Below are positions 9,126 through 18,029 of a stretch of DNA of 64,000 nucleotides, piece after piece. The stretch's first letter is position 1, and the number at the start of each line of letters is the position of its first letter. Location: positions 62,001-126,000 of the forward strand of contig CAZICV010000002.1 of assembly GCA_964537925.1 (NCBI GenBank), in the 5' to 3' direction. The translations under genes and the position numbers were made by a program. The notes beneath the pieces are model-generated. The model had not been told where the DNA came from. It saw only the letters and a program-made list of their open reading frames with translations, and did not search any database. The stretch is from SLDF01 sp964537925. Lineage in GTDB: Bacteria; Bacteroidota; Bacteroidia; Chitinophagales; Saprospiraceae.

Positions 9126-10628
9126 ATGAGCACATCGCAGAAGAAAAGCCTGATCGTACGAATCGCCCGTATCCTGGCGGTACTTTCCGTGCTGTTGCTT
9201 CTGGCGGCCTGGCAGTTGCCGCCGTTTATCAGGAAGATGGTGATGCAGCGGCTGCATGAGCGGATACCTCCGGGCGACACGCTCTACTATGCGGGTCATA
9301 CGCTGCGGTTACTGCCGCCGTATCTGGAGTTGGAAGATCTCTGCTGGGAGTCGCCTTCGTCCGGTATATCGCTTTCGGCGGCCCGGCTGGAAGTTGTGGC
9401 GTCCTGGAGGGATTTGCTGAAGGGAAACGGCCTGAAGCGGGTACTGCTGTCGGAGGGCGAGCTGGTCTTTAATCCCTCTCCGGCAAAAGGCGGCAAAGAG
9501 GAGGAGACGCCAGACAGGGACCGCCTGATCACCATCGGCGATATCCGTCTCAGGGCGCTCAGCATACGGGTCCAGCAGAACGGGGAGCCCATACGTTTTC
9601 ACATCGATAGCCTGGGTGTGGCGCTGATCCTGCGGGACAGTGCGGGGAAGTGGCGTATCATGCCCGATACAGCAGCCCTGGTATTGCAGGTGTCCGGTAT
9701 ATCGGTCCCGGATCTTTTTTCGCATCACCGCCTGGATATTGCCACGTTGTCCAAGCAGCCATCTGCCTCCTGGGTCGCATCGGCGCTGGCGATCAGCAGT
9801 ACCCGCAAAAAGACGTTTTTCGATGGCCTGAAGCATATGGCTCCCCGGATCGGGTGGCAGGTCGATTCGATGAAGTTTACCTGGCGCTTGGATACGATCA
9901 GCGGCGATCGGGGTGTGCATTTACCTGTCTGCTTAGCCCAAGGTCACCGGCTGGATATCTACCAGAATACGGGACTGCCGCCGGCAAAGCGGGAGAAGAA
10001 GCTGTTGCCTTCGCTGCTCGAAGGAATTGCCTTCCCATTCTCGCTGGATACCCTGCAGCTCGACGCGGGAGAACTGGTCTATGAAGAACGCACGGCAGCC
10101 GATAAACCGCCTGCCCGGCTAACGATAGACCAGTGGACGCTGACTGCATCGTCGGTCAGCAATCGGCGCAGCGGAGAGGATATACTGCTCAGCAGCCGTA
10201 TGCGCCTGATGAAGGAATGTATCCTGACGGCCAGTTGCCGGTTTCCGCATAGGGCGCCGGACGATCATTTTATCTTCCAGGGCAGGCTGAGTCCCATGAA
10301 CTTTACTTCACTCAACGAACTGGTCGGCCCGGTTAGCGGTCTTTGTTTTGCCAGGGGACGGCTGCACGATGGCGCCTTTCATTTCTTTGGCAACAATTAC
10401 CATGCACGCGGGCGTATGAAGTTGCGTTACGACGATCTCCGGGTGAGCAGGTACGGCCGCAAGCACAGCGGACTGTTCTCCTGGGCGGCGGGTTTGGCGG
10501 TACACCGAAAGGGAAGGGACCGGGAGTCGGAGATCTATGCAAAACGACTGCCCCACAGATCCATGGTCCATTTCTGGACCAGGTCTATCGAGAGCGGGAT
10601 TAAGGACCATATCATCAGGTGGGACTGA
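9126..10628 (+). CDS. AsmA/DUF748-like membrane-anchored protein
   Basis: This 500-residue protein has one N-terminal membrane segment (about residues 9-32) followed by a long soluble region rich in beta-strands. Early blocks, LPPYLELEDLCWESPSSGISLSAARLEV and then DLLKGNGLKRVLLSEGELVF, resemble the repeating-strand pattern of AsmA/DUF748 proteins. Those are periplasmic proteins linked to envelope lipid transport or outer-membrane homeostasis. The assignment rests on pattern, not on a signature motif. It stands alone, divergent from map and convergent with a PepSY gene 15 nt beyond its stop. Confidence 0.7.
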   Translation: MSTSQKKSLIVRIARILAVLSVLLLLAAWQLPPFIRKMVMQRLHERIPPGDTLYYAGHTLRLLPPYLELEDLCWESPSSGISLSAARLEVVASWRDLLKGNGLKRVLLSEGELVFNPSPAKGGKEEETPDRDRLITIGDIRLRALSIRVQQNGEPIRFHIDSLGVALILRDSAGKWRIMPDTAALVLQVSGISVPDLFSHHRLDIATLSKQPSASWVASALAISSTRKKTFFDGLKHMAPRIGWQVDSMKFTWRLDTISGDRGVHLPVCLAQGHRLDIYQNTGLPPAKREKKLLPSLLEGIAFPFSLDTLQLDAGELVYEERTAADKPPARLTIDQWTLTASSVSNRRSGEDILLSSRMRLMKECILTASCRFPHRAPDDHFIFQGRLSPMNFTSLNELVGPVSGLCFARGRLHDGAFHFFGNNYHARGRMKLRYDDLRVSRYGRKHSGLFSWAAGLAVHRKGRDRESEIYAKRLPHRSMVHFWTRSIESGIKDHIIRWD

Positions 10629-10643
10629 CGGTATCTCGGGTCC

Positions 10644-11234
10644 TTACGGACCATTGCCACGGCGGGAGGCTGTACGCCGCATGCGCTTGGGGCCATACCA
10701 CAGCCAGAACCCCGTGATCGTGAAGAGCAGCAGGGCCAGACCCATAACAGAGGTGTAGACCAGCTTGATCTGCTCGCCGCCCGTGCCGAAGAGATAGTCG
10801 AGGATCGAGCCGTCGTGGATGTTCTCGATGATATCGGATCTGCGCCGCTCGATGTGCAGCAGTGCCCCGGTAGCGCCGTCCAGTTGTACGCCCCAGTAGT
10901 GGTCTATGAAGACGAACTTGACCATGCCCTTGTCCGGCCTGGCGTCGATCCTTTCGAGTTCAGGAGACAGGGCCGGGTCGATGGAATCGTGCAGTATGCC
11001 CAGGGCGATCGTATGCAGGCTGTCGATCGGCAGCCAGTCGCCCAGGTCGGTCGAACTACCTTTATAGGACTTGGGCAGGATCACGCCGCCGCTGTGTTTT
11101 TTCCATCCCAGCAACAGCCCCGTGACCGCGATCACGAAAAAGAATACAAACAGCATCGCCCCGGTCGTACGGTGTACCCGCCGGAATATCCTCAGTGTCC
11201 TGGCCTGCTGTTTTCGGCGATTATCGTCTCTCAT
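10644..11234 (-). CDS. PepSY-associated transmembrane protein
   Basis: This 196-residue protein has a cytosolic basic N-terminus, a first membrane segment (FVFFFVIAVTGLLLGW, about 30-46), an extracytoplasmic PepSY-like stretch and a second segment near 163-181 (LALLLFTITGFWLWY) ending in a basic tail. The RRVHRTTGAM motif before TM1 is typical of PepSY_TM proteins, which accompany iron reductase/siderophore or peptide systems. It lies 28 nt downstream of the POT transporter on the same strand, so co-transcription is likely. The function is unknown. Confidence 0.85.
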   Translation of the reverse strand: MRDDNRRKQQARTLRIFRRVHRTTGAMLFVFFFVIAVTGLLLGWKKHSGGVILPKSYKGSSTDLGDWLPIDSLHTIALGILHDSIDPALSPELERIDARPDKGMVKFVFIDHYWGVQLDGATGALLHIERRRSDIIENIHDGSILDYLFGTGGEQIKLVYTSVMGLALLLFTITGFWLWYGPKRMRRTASRRGNGP

Positions 11235-11262
11235 ATGCCCGGATATCCGGGTACACCGGTCC

Positions 11263-12909
11263 TCAGTGTACCCCTTTCTCTTTCATGACCCGGTTGAGCC
11301 CGCGCAACATGGCGAACAAAAGTATGGTCGCGGCCATCAGCAGGGCAAAGTTGACCCAGAAATAGGTGGCTTTGTCCTCGTAGGTATCCCACATACTCGC
11401 CAGTACGCCGCTGAGTTTGTTGCCGATCGATGTGGACAGGAACCATCCGCCCATCATCAGCGAAGTGATCCCGGCGGGGCTCAGTTTGCTCACGAGCGAT
11501 AGCCCCATCGGGCTGAGGAACAATTCGCCGATCGTGATCACACCATAGCTGGCGACCAGCCACCATACGCTGACCTTTTCGGCGCCATCGCCCCCGGCCA
11601 TCACGGCCGCGACCATCACCAGCACGCTTAGTGCAGAGATGAAGAGACCGAACGCGATCTTGGTAGGCGTGGAAGGCTCCTTGCCGCGCCTGCGCAGGAA
11701 GGTGAAGAATGCGACGATAAGCGGCGTCAGTATGATCACCCAGCCGGGATTGATACTCTGGCTGAGGTTGGTGCTCCATACGCTGATCGTGCTGCCCTCC
11801 TGCGGCAGTTCGTCAGCCGGTTGGTTGCGGAAGTAGACCGGGTAGTTCCATTCCTTGAGTACGACGCCGTTTTCCTTTTGCAGGCGGAACTGCTGGTCGT
11901 AGACCGGTACGGAGTCCTTCTGGTAAAGCAGCGCCTGGGTGAACTGCATTTCCTCGAATGCAGACTTCACAGAGCCCTCTACGGAACGGTCCGTATAACG
12001 GTCGGCCCAGGTATTCAGCGCCGATCCGTTTTGCTTGAATACGGCCCAGAACAGTACCACTACGGCAAATATGGCCAGCAGTGCGCCGATCGGCCGTTTG
12101 TCGTCCGGCCTGGCTTTGGCCCAGAGCGAGGTATAAAAGTAAATGACCGGGATACAGGCAAAGATAAAGGCGTCGGTGCTGTCGCTACCGAAAAGCGTAC
12201 CCGGCAGTATCCAGCCTACGAACCCGGCTACCACCGAAGGCGCCAGGATCAGCAGTACGATCCGGCTCATCGGCATATCGCCTTCTTGTAAGCCCTTGGG
12301 TATATCGAATGCCCGGTAGTGACGGGTGCCGAGCAGGAACACGACTACCCCGATGAACATCCCGATACCTGCAGCTATGAATGCAGGTCCCCAGCCGAGT
12401 GTATTGTAGAGTACCGCACCGAAGAAATTGCAGATGAACGCGCCGATATTGATACCCATGTAGAAGATATTGTATCCCTCATCCTTCCTGTGGATATACT
12501 CCGGCGTGGTATATACATTGCCGAGCAGGGTACTGATATTGGGCTTGAAAAAACCGTTGCCCAGTATGACCAGCGTCATGCTCACATAGAGCATCGGCAG
12601 CGAATGCACGGCCATCAGGCAGTACCCGGCGCCCATCATGAGCCCCCCGGCGATGATCGACTTGCGGTAGCCCAGGTATCGGTCGGCAAGCAGACCGCCG
12701 AGGAAAGGCGTCAGGAAGACCAGCGCGATGAAAGTGCCGTAGAGGTCGCTGGCCTCGGCTTCCGTCATGGCAAAACCGGACTGTACATCCTTGAGATACA
12801 GGGTGAATATCCCGATCATCAGGTAGTATCCGAAGCGTTCCCACATTTCGGACAGGAAAAGATAAGGCAGCGCCTTGGGGTGCTTGGACTTCTTCTGCGT
12901 TTCGGCCAT
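11263..12909 (-). CDS. Proton-dependent oligopeptide transporter (POT/PTR2 family)
   Basis: This 548-residue inner-membrane MFS protein has the POT signature ExxERFxYY at residues 21-29 (EMWERFGYY) and about 12-14 membrane segments. The GNGFFKPNISTLLGNVY motif after TM4 is characteristic of PTR2 carriers. POT proteins import di- and tripeptides with protons. A large loop near the middle (about 300-375) is longer than in E. coli DtpA and is typical of Bacteroidota members. A PepSY-TM gene follows within 28 nt. Confidence 0.93.
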   Translation of the reverse strand: MAETQKKSKHPKALPYLFLSEMWERFGYYLMIGIFTLYLKDVQSGFAMTEAEASDLYGTFIALVFLTPFLGGLLADRYLGYRKSIIAGGLMMGAGYCLMAVHSLPMLYVSMTLVILGNGFFKPNISTLLGNVYTTPEYIHRKDEGYNIFYMGINIGAFICNFFGAVLYNTLGWGPAFIAAGIGMFIGVVVFLLGTRHYRAFDIPKGLQEGDMPMSRIVLLILAPSVVAGFVGWILPGTLFGSDSTDAFIFACIPVIYFYTSLWAKARPDDKRPIGALLAIFAVVVLFWAVFKQNGSALNTWADRYTDRSVEGSVKSAFEEMQFTQALLYQKDSVPVYDQQFRLQKENGVVLKEWNYPVYFRNQPADELPQEGSTISVWSTNLSQSINPGWVIILTPLIVAFFTFLRRRGKEPSTPTKIAFGLFISALSVLVMVAAVMAGGDGAEKVSVWWLVASYGVITIGELFLSPMGLSLVSKLSPAGITSLMMGGWFLSTSIGNKLSGVLASMWDTYEDKATYFWVNFALLMAATILLFAMLRGLNRVMKEKGVH

Positions 12910-13030
12910 AGTGCGACAGTGTATTTTATTAGCTGGACAAGATAAAAAAATACACCGTCATTGTATAGACGCAGCTGTGGTCACGCTATTCTCCGTATCG
13001 CCCGCCGCTCCGGGCTGCACTGGTCGAAGG

Positions 13031-14092
13031 TCAGTGCCCCTGGTATGACGGCGGTATGGGGTTGAGCTTCAGGTTCTGGCGCTGGTGCCAGTACGGGTAG
13101 ATGGTCGGACGATCGCTTACCAGGTCCAGCCGGGCTACCTGCTCTGCAGAGAGCTGCCATCCGGTGGCGCCCAGGTTGTCGCGGAGCTGGGCCTCGTTCC
13201 TCGCGCCGATGATGATACTCGCCACGGTAGGTTTCCAGAGCAGCCAGTTGAGCGCTACCTGGGGTACTGTCCTGCCGGTCTCCGCGGCGATCTCATCCAG
13301 TACATCCAGGATATGGTACAGTTGCTCTTCGCTGACAGCCGATTGCGGTACCGGGCTGCCGCCCTGGGCGATCCGTCCTGCAGCAGGCTTTGGCTGTTCG
13401 CGACGGTATTTACCGCTCAGCAGGCCGGAGGCCAGCGGACTCCAGACCAGTGCGCCCACCCCCTGGTCGATACCCAGCGGCATTAGTTCCCATTCGTACT
13501 CGCGGCCCGCCAGTGTGTAGTATACCTGGTGCGCTACATAGCGGCTCCAGCCATAGCGGTCCGATACGGCCAGGGATTTCATGAGGTGCCAGCCGGAGAA
13601 ATTGGAACAGGCGATATAGCGTACTTTGCCGCTGCTCACCAGGTCGTCCAGCGCACGCAGGGTCTCTTCGACCGGTGTACGGCCGTCGAACCCGTGCATG
13701 TGGTAGATATCTATATAGTCCGTGCCCAGGCGACGCAGGCTTGCTTCGCAGGAGCGGATCACATGCAGGCGGGACGACCCCTGGTAATTGGCGGAACTGC
13801 GGTCTGCTCCGTTGAACGGAAAAGTGGATTTGGTGGATATGATCACCCGGTCGCGCCCGATCCCTTCCAGCGCCTGGCCAAGGACCTCTTCCGACCCGCC
13901 GTCGGAGTAGATATCCGCCGTATCGAAGGCATTCACGCCTGCATCCAGGCAGAGACCGATCATACGCCTGGCTTCCTCTGTCTGGGTGTTGCCCCATGAT
14001 TTGAAGGAAGGCGTATTGCCGCCAAAAGTACCTGTGCCGAATGTCAGTACCGGTACCTGCAGACCGGATGCGCCGAGAAATCTGTATTCCAT
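13031..14092 (-). CDS. Aldo/keto reductase
   Basis: The 353-residue protein starts at the ATG at 14092 (MEYRFLGASGLQVP), the standard start of YhdN/GSP69-type aldo/keto reductases. The open frame to 14236 carries no conserved sequence. The TIM-barrel catalytic set Asp57, Tyr62 (DTADIYSDG), Lys88 (STKSTFP) and His in IDIYHMHG is complete. These are NADPH-dependent carbonyl reductases with broad substrates. It is monocistronic and convergent with nothing close. Confidence 0.93.
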   Translation of the reverse strand: MEYRFLGASGLQVPVLTFGTGTFGGNTPSFKSWGNTQTEEARRMIGLCLDAGVNAFDTADIYSDGGSEEVLGQALEGIGRDRVIISTKSTFPFNGADRSSANYQGSSRLHVIRSCEASLRRLGTDYIDIYHMHGFDGRTPVEETLRALDDLVSSGKVRYIACSNFSGWHLMKSLAVSDRYGWSRYVAHQVYYTLAGREYEWELMPLGIDQGVGALVWSPLASGLLSGKYRREQPKPAAGRIAQGGSPVPQSAVSEEQLYHILDVLDEIAAETGRTVPQVALNWLLWKPTVASIIIGARNEAQLRDNLGATGWQLSAEQVARLDLVSDRPTIYPYWHQRQNLKLNPIPPSYQGH

Positions 14093-14482
14093 AGGAAAAT
14101 CGGGTAAAATTGATTGGGTGATGGACCCGGACGCTCCTGGCCCGGACTTTCTATAAACAAGTGAGCCGGGGCAGGGTTGCAGGAACACCGGGCCGGAAGT
14201 GAAATTTCTGCCGCCACGGTTCATTGATAAAAACAACCCGGCAGCGCGATATCGACGAATGTATCGCCGTTACCTGCCGCCGGGTATTCCCCGATATAAT
14301 ATTCGCTCAGATCAGTTGATCAAAAATACAAATAATATCCAAATAGAATAATTAAATATTCATTTGGGGTGTAATTTTTGATCAGCATTATTGCACCCTC
14401 GCGATCGGTATTAAAGTATACTGTCGTGTATTAGTTGTGGTACAAGTTTGCCGGGTCCGGTCTGTACCGCTTTTTGGTCCGG
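14093..14482. other. 390-bp intergenic region with a long AT-rich nested inverted repeat
   Basis: No gene is supported here. The right half is sharply AT-rich and contains an 11-bp perfect inverted repeat (arms 14317-14327 and 14374-14384) that encloses a second imperfect one, described separately. The left part is the upstream region of the aldo/keto reductase. Confidence 0.6.
14317..14384. repeat. Nested AT-rich inverted repeat
   Basis: The outer arms TGATCAAAAAT and ATTTTTGATCA are perfect complements 46 nt apart. Inside them CCAAAT...ATTTGG and GAATA...TATTC also pair around a short AT loop, giving a stem of about 68 nt. It could be a large operator, a terminator or a remnant of a miniature mobile element. 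Nothing in the flanks decides between these. Confidence 0.55.
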
Positions 14483-14938
14483 TCAGAGGCCCAGTTCTAC
14501 TTCGATGAAGTACTTGACGCCGGGCGCTCCGGTCATCTGCAGCCAGGCTTCCCGGCCGTCTCCGCTCACGGAAAGTCCGAAGGTGAAAAAAGCGCAGCAG
14601 GTCCGCTCGGTCTTGATGAATTCCAGCAATTCGTCGAGTACCTCGTCGCTGCCTGCAAAGCGAAAAGCATAACCGTCGCTCAGTTCCCGCTTCTCCAGTA
14701 CCTGGCGGCGCAGGCTGGCCAGTACCGTCTCTTTGCGCTGCTGCAGTTCGGCCGATGTCAGCGTGCAGACCAGCTCTGGCGTGGTGCTGCCCGTACAGGT
14801 AGCGGCACAGGTGGGGGAGCAGCCTGCCGTGCCGGTTGTTGCAGTCGTTTGCATTGTCTCTGTGGTTTTGCGGTGACAGGCTGCCGCCGTGAGCAGCAGG
14901 ATGCAGGTGAATAACGCAGGGAGAAAGCTGTGACGCAT
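14483..14938 (-). CDS. Small lipoprotein with a Cys-Cys motif
   Basis: This 151-residue predicted lipoprotein has a basic start, a hydrophobic stretch (FLPALFTCILLLTAA) and a lipobox ending at Cys21 (TAAAC). It then has a Cys-rich linker (CSPTCAATC) and a folded C-terminal part with FIKTERTCCAFFTFGLSV. The vicinal cysteines in an ERTCC-F-F context recall small Bacteroidota proteins encoded near metal-resistance genes. That link is only an impression. It is followed on the same strand by nothing closer than the aldo/keto reductase. Confidence 0.72.
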   Translation of the reverse strand: MRHSFLPALFTCILLLTAAACHRKTTETMQTTATTGTAGCSPTCAATCTGSTTPELVCTLTSAELQQRKETVLASLRRQVLEKRELSDGYAFRFAGSDEVLDELLEFIKTERTCCAFFTFGLSVSGDGREAWLQMTGAPGVKYFIEVELGL

Positions 14939-14998
14939 GATATGAAAGGAGCTATACTGATCAGTAAGATAAGTCTTTTTGGCGGGTGATCGGGATGT

Positions 14999-15457
14999 TC
15001 ACCCGATCTCTCCGAAGCGTTGCCTGAGGGTTTCGTACCGGTAGTCGAATATGTCACGGACTCTCCGGTGTACGAACAGTTTGCCGGCGACCGCACCCAG
15101 CACGGACTTGCCGATATCGTACTGCAGCAGGTCCTTCATACGTACGCCGCCCGCTATCGGCTCGAAATGGTGCTCATGACGCCAGGCACGGTAAGGTCCT
15201 TTGCGCTGTTCGTCCACGAAATACCGGCCTTCCCGTACCTCCGTGATCTCCGTACGCCAGTGCATGGGAATCCGCAGCACCGGCCGTATACGGTAGGTGA
15301 TGATCAGCCCTTCATAGATCCTGTCCGGCAGGGTGGACGTGACCTCAAACAGCATGTCCGGCGGCGTGATCTCGTTGAGATTGGCCGGGTCCGAGAAGAA
15401 ATCCCAGGCTTCTTCGGCGCTGATCGGCAGGTCCTGTTCGCGGTAGAGTTTTTGCAT
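14999..15457 (-). CDS. SRPBCC (START-like) family protein
   Basis: This 152-residue START/SRPBCC fold protein begins LYREQDLPISAEEAWDFFSDPANLNEITPPDM, the usual helix-grip start of the YfcH/cyclase-like subgroup. GPYRAWRHEHHFEP and a C-terminal FDYRYETLRQRF helix follow. These proteins bind hydrophobic ligands. No substrate is indicated. It is 60 nt upstream of the lipoprotein gene, on the same strand, and could be co-transcribed with it. Confidence 0.88.
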   Translation of the reverse strand: MQKLYREQDLPISAEEAWDFFSDPANLNEITPPDMLFEVTSTLPDRIYEGLIITYRIRPVLRIPMHWRTEITEVREGRYFVDEQRKGPYRAWRHEHHFEPIAGGVRMKDLLQYDIGKSVLGAVAGKLFVHRRVRDIFDYRYETLRQRFGEIG

Positions 15458-15606
15458 GGCGTGCTATAGTAAGTGTTTTGGAGGAGAGAAGGTTTTGGCC
15501 CCGACGATTGGCGGAGGCGTGGTATGGTTGCCGGAAGGCAGCAGGATATCTATATTAGCTGCCGGCCTGATGGCTGGTTTTCCGCACAGGGCTGAAAATA
15601 AAGAAT

Positions 15607-15828
15607 TTGATGAAGCTCTATATCACGAGACTGTTGCTGATCGGTGCACTGCTGCTGGCTGTACACTATGTGTTATTCCTTCTTTCGGACGACCAGGTAC
15701 ATTTTGCCTGGGGCAAGGAGACGGCAAAGGCATTGTTGTTCGCTCTGGTCTACACGCTCCTGTTCAGGAGAAATCTTTGGCAGCGAAGAGGTTCAAAAAC
15801 AGGATCGGGAGGCACGGAGCAGGGATAA
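15607..15828 (+). CDS. Possible small membrane protein
   Basis: This 73-residue frame has two plausible membrane helices (LLLIGALLLAVHYVLFLL and TAKALLFALVYTLLF) and a basic Gly/Ser tail. It lies between two minus-strand genes and has no recognised family. The hydrophobic pattern favours a real protein, but the short length keeps this uncertain. Confidence 0.45.
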   Translation: MMKLYITRLLLIGALLLAVHYVLFLLSDDQVHFAWGKETAKALLFALVYTLLFRRNLWQRRGSKTGSGGTEQG

Positions 15829-15843
15829 GTGTATCAGACCGGT

Positions 15844-16695
15844 TCAGCCGCCGACCATCTCACCGCCGTTGACATGGATGATCTGGCCGGTGATATAGCT
15901 GGCATCTTCCGAAGCCAGGAAGACAAATGCCGGTCCGACTTCCGAAGGTTGTCCCGCCCGGCCCAGCGGCGTCTTTTGCCCGAAGTCGCTCACCTTGTCA
16001 AAGGATGCAGGGATCAGCGGGGTCCATATTGGTCCGGGTGCGACGCCGTTGACCAGGATCTCCCGCCCGGCCAGATTCTGCGCCAGTGAGCGGGTAAAGG
16101 AGGTGATCGCCCCCTTGGTGGACGAATAGTCGAGCAGGTGGTGGCTGCCCCGGTAGCCTGTCACGGAAGTAGTGTTGATGATCCTGGCGCCTTTCTCCAG
16201 GTGGGGCAGCGCTTCACGGGTGAGGGCGATCATCGAAATGATATTGATGTCGAATGTCTTGCGCAGCTGTTCGTCGCCGATGTCTTCCAGCCGGTCCTGC
16301 GGATACTGTACGGCTGCATTGTTGACGAGGATATGCAGCTTTCCGTAGGCGGCGATAGCGGATTTGATGATGGCCTTGCAGGCGGACGGGTCTTCCAGGT
16401 CTGCTGTGATGAGCAGGCATTTTCGCCCTTCTTTTTTGACCATTTTGGCCGTGTCGGCAGCGTCTTTGTCCTCCTCTTTATAGACGATCGCTATATCGGC
16501 GCCTTCCCGTGCGAAATGCACGGCTACGGACCGGCCGATACCGCTGTCGCCGCCGGTGATCAGGGCGATCTTGTCTTTCAGCCGCCCGCTGCCTTTATAG
16601 CTTTTGCGGATGATCTCGGGTTTGGGGTGCATCTTATGTTCCCGGCCGGGTTGCCTGGCCTGTTTTTGCTGGGGGAATTTATCCGGTTTTGTCAT
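15844..16695 (-). CDS. Short-chain dehydrogenase/reductase, YghA-like
   Basis: This 283-residue SDR has a 40-residue polar N-terminal extension (KFPQQKQARQPGREHKM) typical of the YghA/general-stress SDR subgroup. The cofactor motif TGGDSGIGRS, NNAAVQYP and the catalytic YSSTKGA are complete, as is the C-terminal GQIIHVNGGEMVGG. This is a cytosolic NAD(P)-dependent oxidoreductase whose substrate is not predictable. Its stop is 15 nt from the end of the small convergent frame at 15607. Confidence 0.93.
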   Translation of the reverse strand: MTKPDKFPQQKQARQPGREHKMHPKPEIIRKSYKGSGRLKDKIALITGGDSGIGRSVAVHFAREGADIAIVYKEEDKDAADTAKMVKKEGRKCLLITADLEDPSACKAIIKSAIAAYGKLHILVNNAAVQYPQDRLEDIGDEQLRKTFDINIISMIALTREALPHLEKGARIINTTSVTGYRGSHHLLDYSSTKGAITSFTRSLAQNLAGREILVNGVAPGPIWTPLIPASFDKVSDFGQKTPLGRAGQPSEVGPAFVFLASEDASYITGQIIHVNGGEMVGG

Positions 16696-16998
16696 GGTGT
16701 ACAGTTTTTATAACGGTGGCGGATTGAACAGGCAATGCTGGTCACGACGATAGCGGACAGGATACCAATCCGATCCAAGCACCTATCGTGGGCCTGATCG
16801 GAGTAACTATCAGAAATTCAGTGGAATATACCTGCTCATCGCAAGTATGGCAGGAAGACTGACACCGGGCGGATCACCATGCCCTATACTATAAAGATAC
16901 GGGCTTCGACCTATAGGTCGCAAGAGGGGCGGCAAGGTTTTTGCCTTGCCGGACGTGCAGAGGGGCCCCGAAGGTGATTTTGTACGCTATTTTTTGTT
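16696..16998. other. Intergenic region between SDR and AbiE operon
   Basis: No gene is visible. It holds a perfect 14-bp palindrome, CGACCTATAGGTCG (16907-16920), and a 7-bp stem hairpin around a T-rich loop (16931-16950) without a T-tract. Their roles are unknown. The AbiE promoter begins at the right end. Confidence 0.5.
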
Positions 16999-17033
16999 TG
17001 TATGTTCAGAACATACAGTGTATATTTGCATAC
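16997..17033 (+). promoter_or_regulatory. AbiE operon promoter with embedded operator
   Basis: A TTTG (-33 like, 16997-17000) and a perfect -7 box TATATTTG (17021-17028) are 20 nt apart. A 9-bp-arm palindrome, TGTATGTTC-A-GAACATACA (16999-17017), fills the space between them. Transcription would start about at the ATG (17034), giving a leaderless mRNA. AbiEi antitoxins are known to repress their own promoter by binding inverted repeats, so this palindrome is the candidate operator. Confidence 0.75.
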
Positions 17034-18029
17034 ATGAGATCAGATACTGTCGATACGGCTGTGCGAAAGCTCAACGAGCTCAATATGTTCCGATGTGAGG
17101 TATTGGAAGGAACCTCTGGAAACAAAGGAGAAGAACTTCGTCTTCTGATACAGAAAAATCACGTGCAATTGGAGTATCGTATAGTGCTACAAACAAAGGT
17201 AGTGCCTATGCAGGTCTCCAACTTGAAAAACCGTTTGCAGGATAAAGGAGCACCCTCGATTATCATCGCCGAATACATCACACCCCAAGCCAAAGAGATG
17301 ATGAGGAGCGAACAGTTACCTTATCTGGATACTGCAGGCAATATGTACCTGAGCAACCCCGGTATACAAATATATATTGAAAACAACAGAAGCAATCGTG
17401 CTAAAGTGGCGCCTGTGATCGGTTATACGCTTGCCCCGGCAGGGTTGAAAGTGATTTACATTTTCCTGATTCGCCCGGAATTTCTGAATGAGCCTTACAG
17501 AACCATAGCGGCCCAGACCAATGTATCAATTGATACGGTGCGAAAAGTGATACACGGATTGCTGAAAGAAGGAATTATACTCCGGGTAGATGACAAAAAA
17601 TACCGATTTACAGACAGGGCTGGTCTTTTCCGGGAATGGGCGGCTATGTACAACCGGAGATTGAGGCCTAAACTCAGGCAGAGCAGATACCGTTGGCTGA
17701 AGAGCGATCAAAGCTGGAAAGAGGTCCGTTTACCTGACCGGACCAGTTGGGGAGGTGCTGCTGCGGCTGAAGAGCTGGGAGGAAACCTAATTGCGGACAG
17801 GTTGATCTTGTATACCAAACTACCATTTGAGGATCTGATGAAAGAACTAAAGATGATCCCGGACCCGAAAGGTAATATTGTGGTGTATGAGCGATTTTGG
17901 ATTGAGGAACGGAAAGATACCTTTGTACACCCTATGCTCGTATACGCCGATTTAATCCATGAAGGTGACCTGAGATATATGGAAACGGCTAATATGATTT
18001 ATACACGCTATGTCGAAGATCAGCTATGA
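17034..18029 (+). CDS. Type IV toxin-antitoxin system AbiEi-family antitoxin
   Basis: This 331-residue protein has a winged-helix segment (EPYRTIAAQTNVSIDTVRKVIHGLLKEGIILR, about 156-188) and a C-terminal domain as in AbiEi-type antitoxins. The start is ATG 17034 (MRSDTVDTAVRKLNEL). The 31 extra codons upstream run through the promoter and operator and are rejected. Its 3' end overlaps the toxin gene by 20 bp. AbiEi proteins act as transcriptional repressors and counter a nucleotidyltransferase toxin without binding it. The AT content is higher than in flanking genes, suggesting transfer. Confidence 0.85.
   Translation: MRSDTVDTAVRKLNELNMFRCEVLEGTSGNKGEELRLLIQKNHVQLEYRIVLQTKVVPMQVSNLKNRLQDKGAPSIIIAEYITPQAKEMMRSEQLPYLDTAGNMYLSNPGIQIYIENNRSNRAKVAPVIGYTLAPAGLKVIYIFLIRPEFLNEPYRTIAAQTNVSIDTVRKVIHGLLKEGIILRVDDKKYRFTDRAGLFREWAAMYNRRLRPKLRQSRYRWLKSDQSWKEVRLPDRTSWGGAAAAEELGGNLIADRLILYTKLPFEDLMKELKMIPDPKGNIVVYERFWIEERKDTFVHPMLVYADLIHEGDLRYMETANMIYTRYVEDQL

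Noticed and set aside
16941..17033. Upstream extension of the AbiEi antitoxin by 31 codons
   Set aside because: The extension reads through the -33/-7 promoter elements and the palindrome, and is not protein-like.
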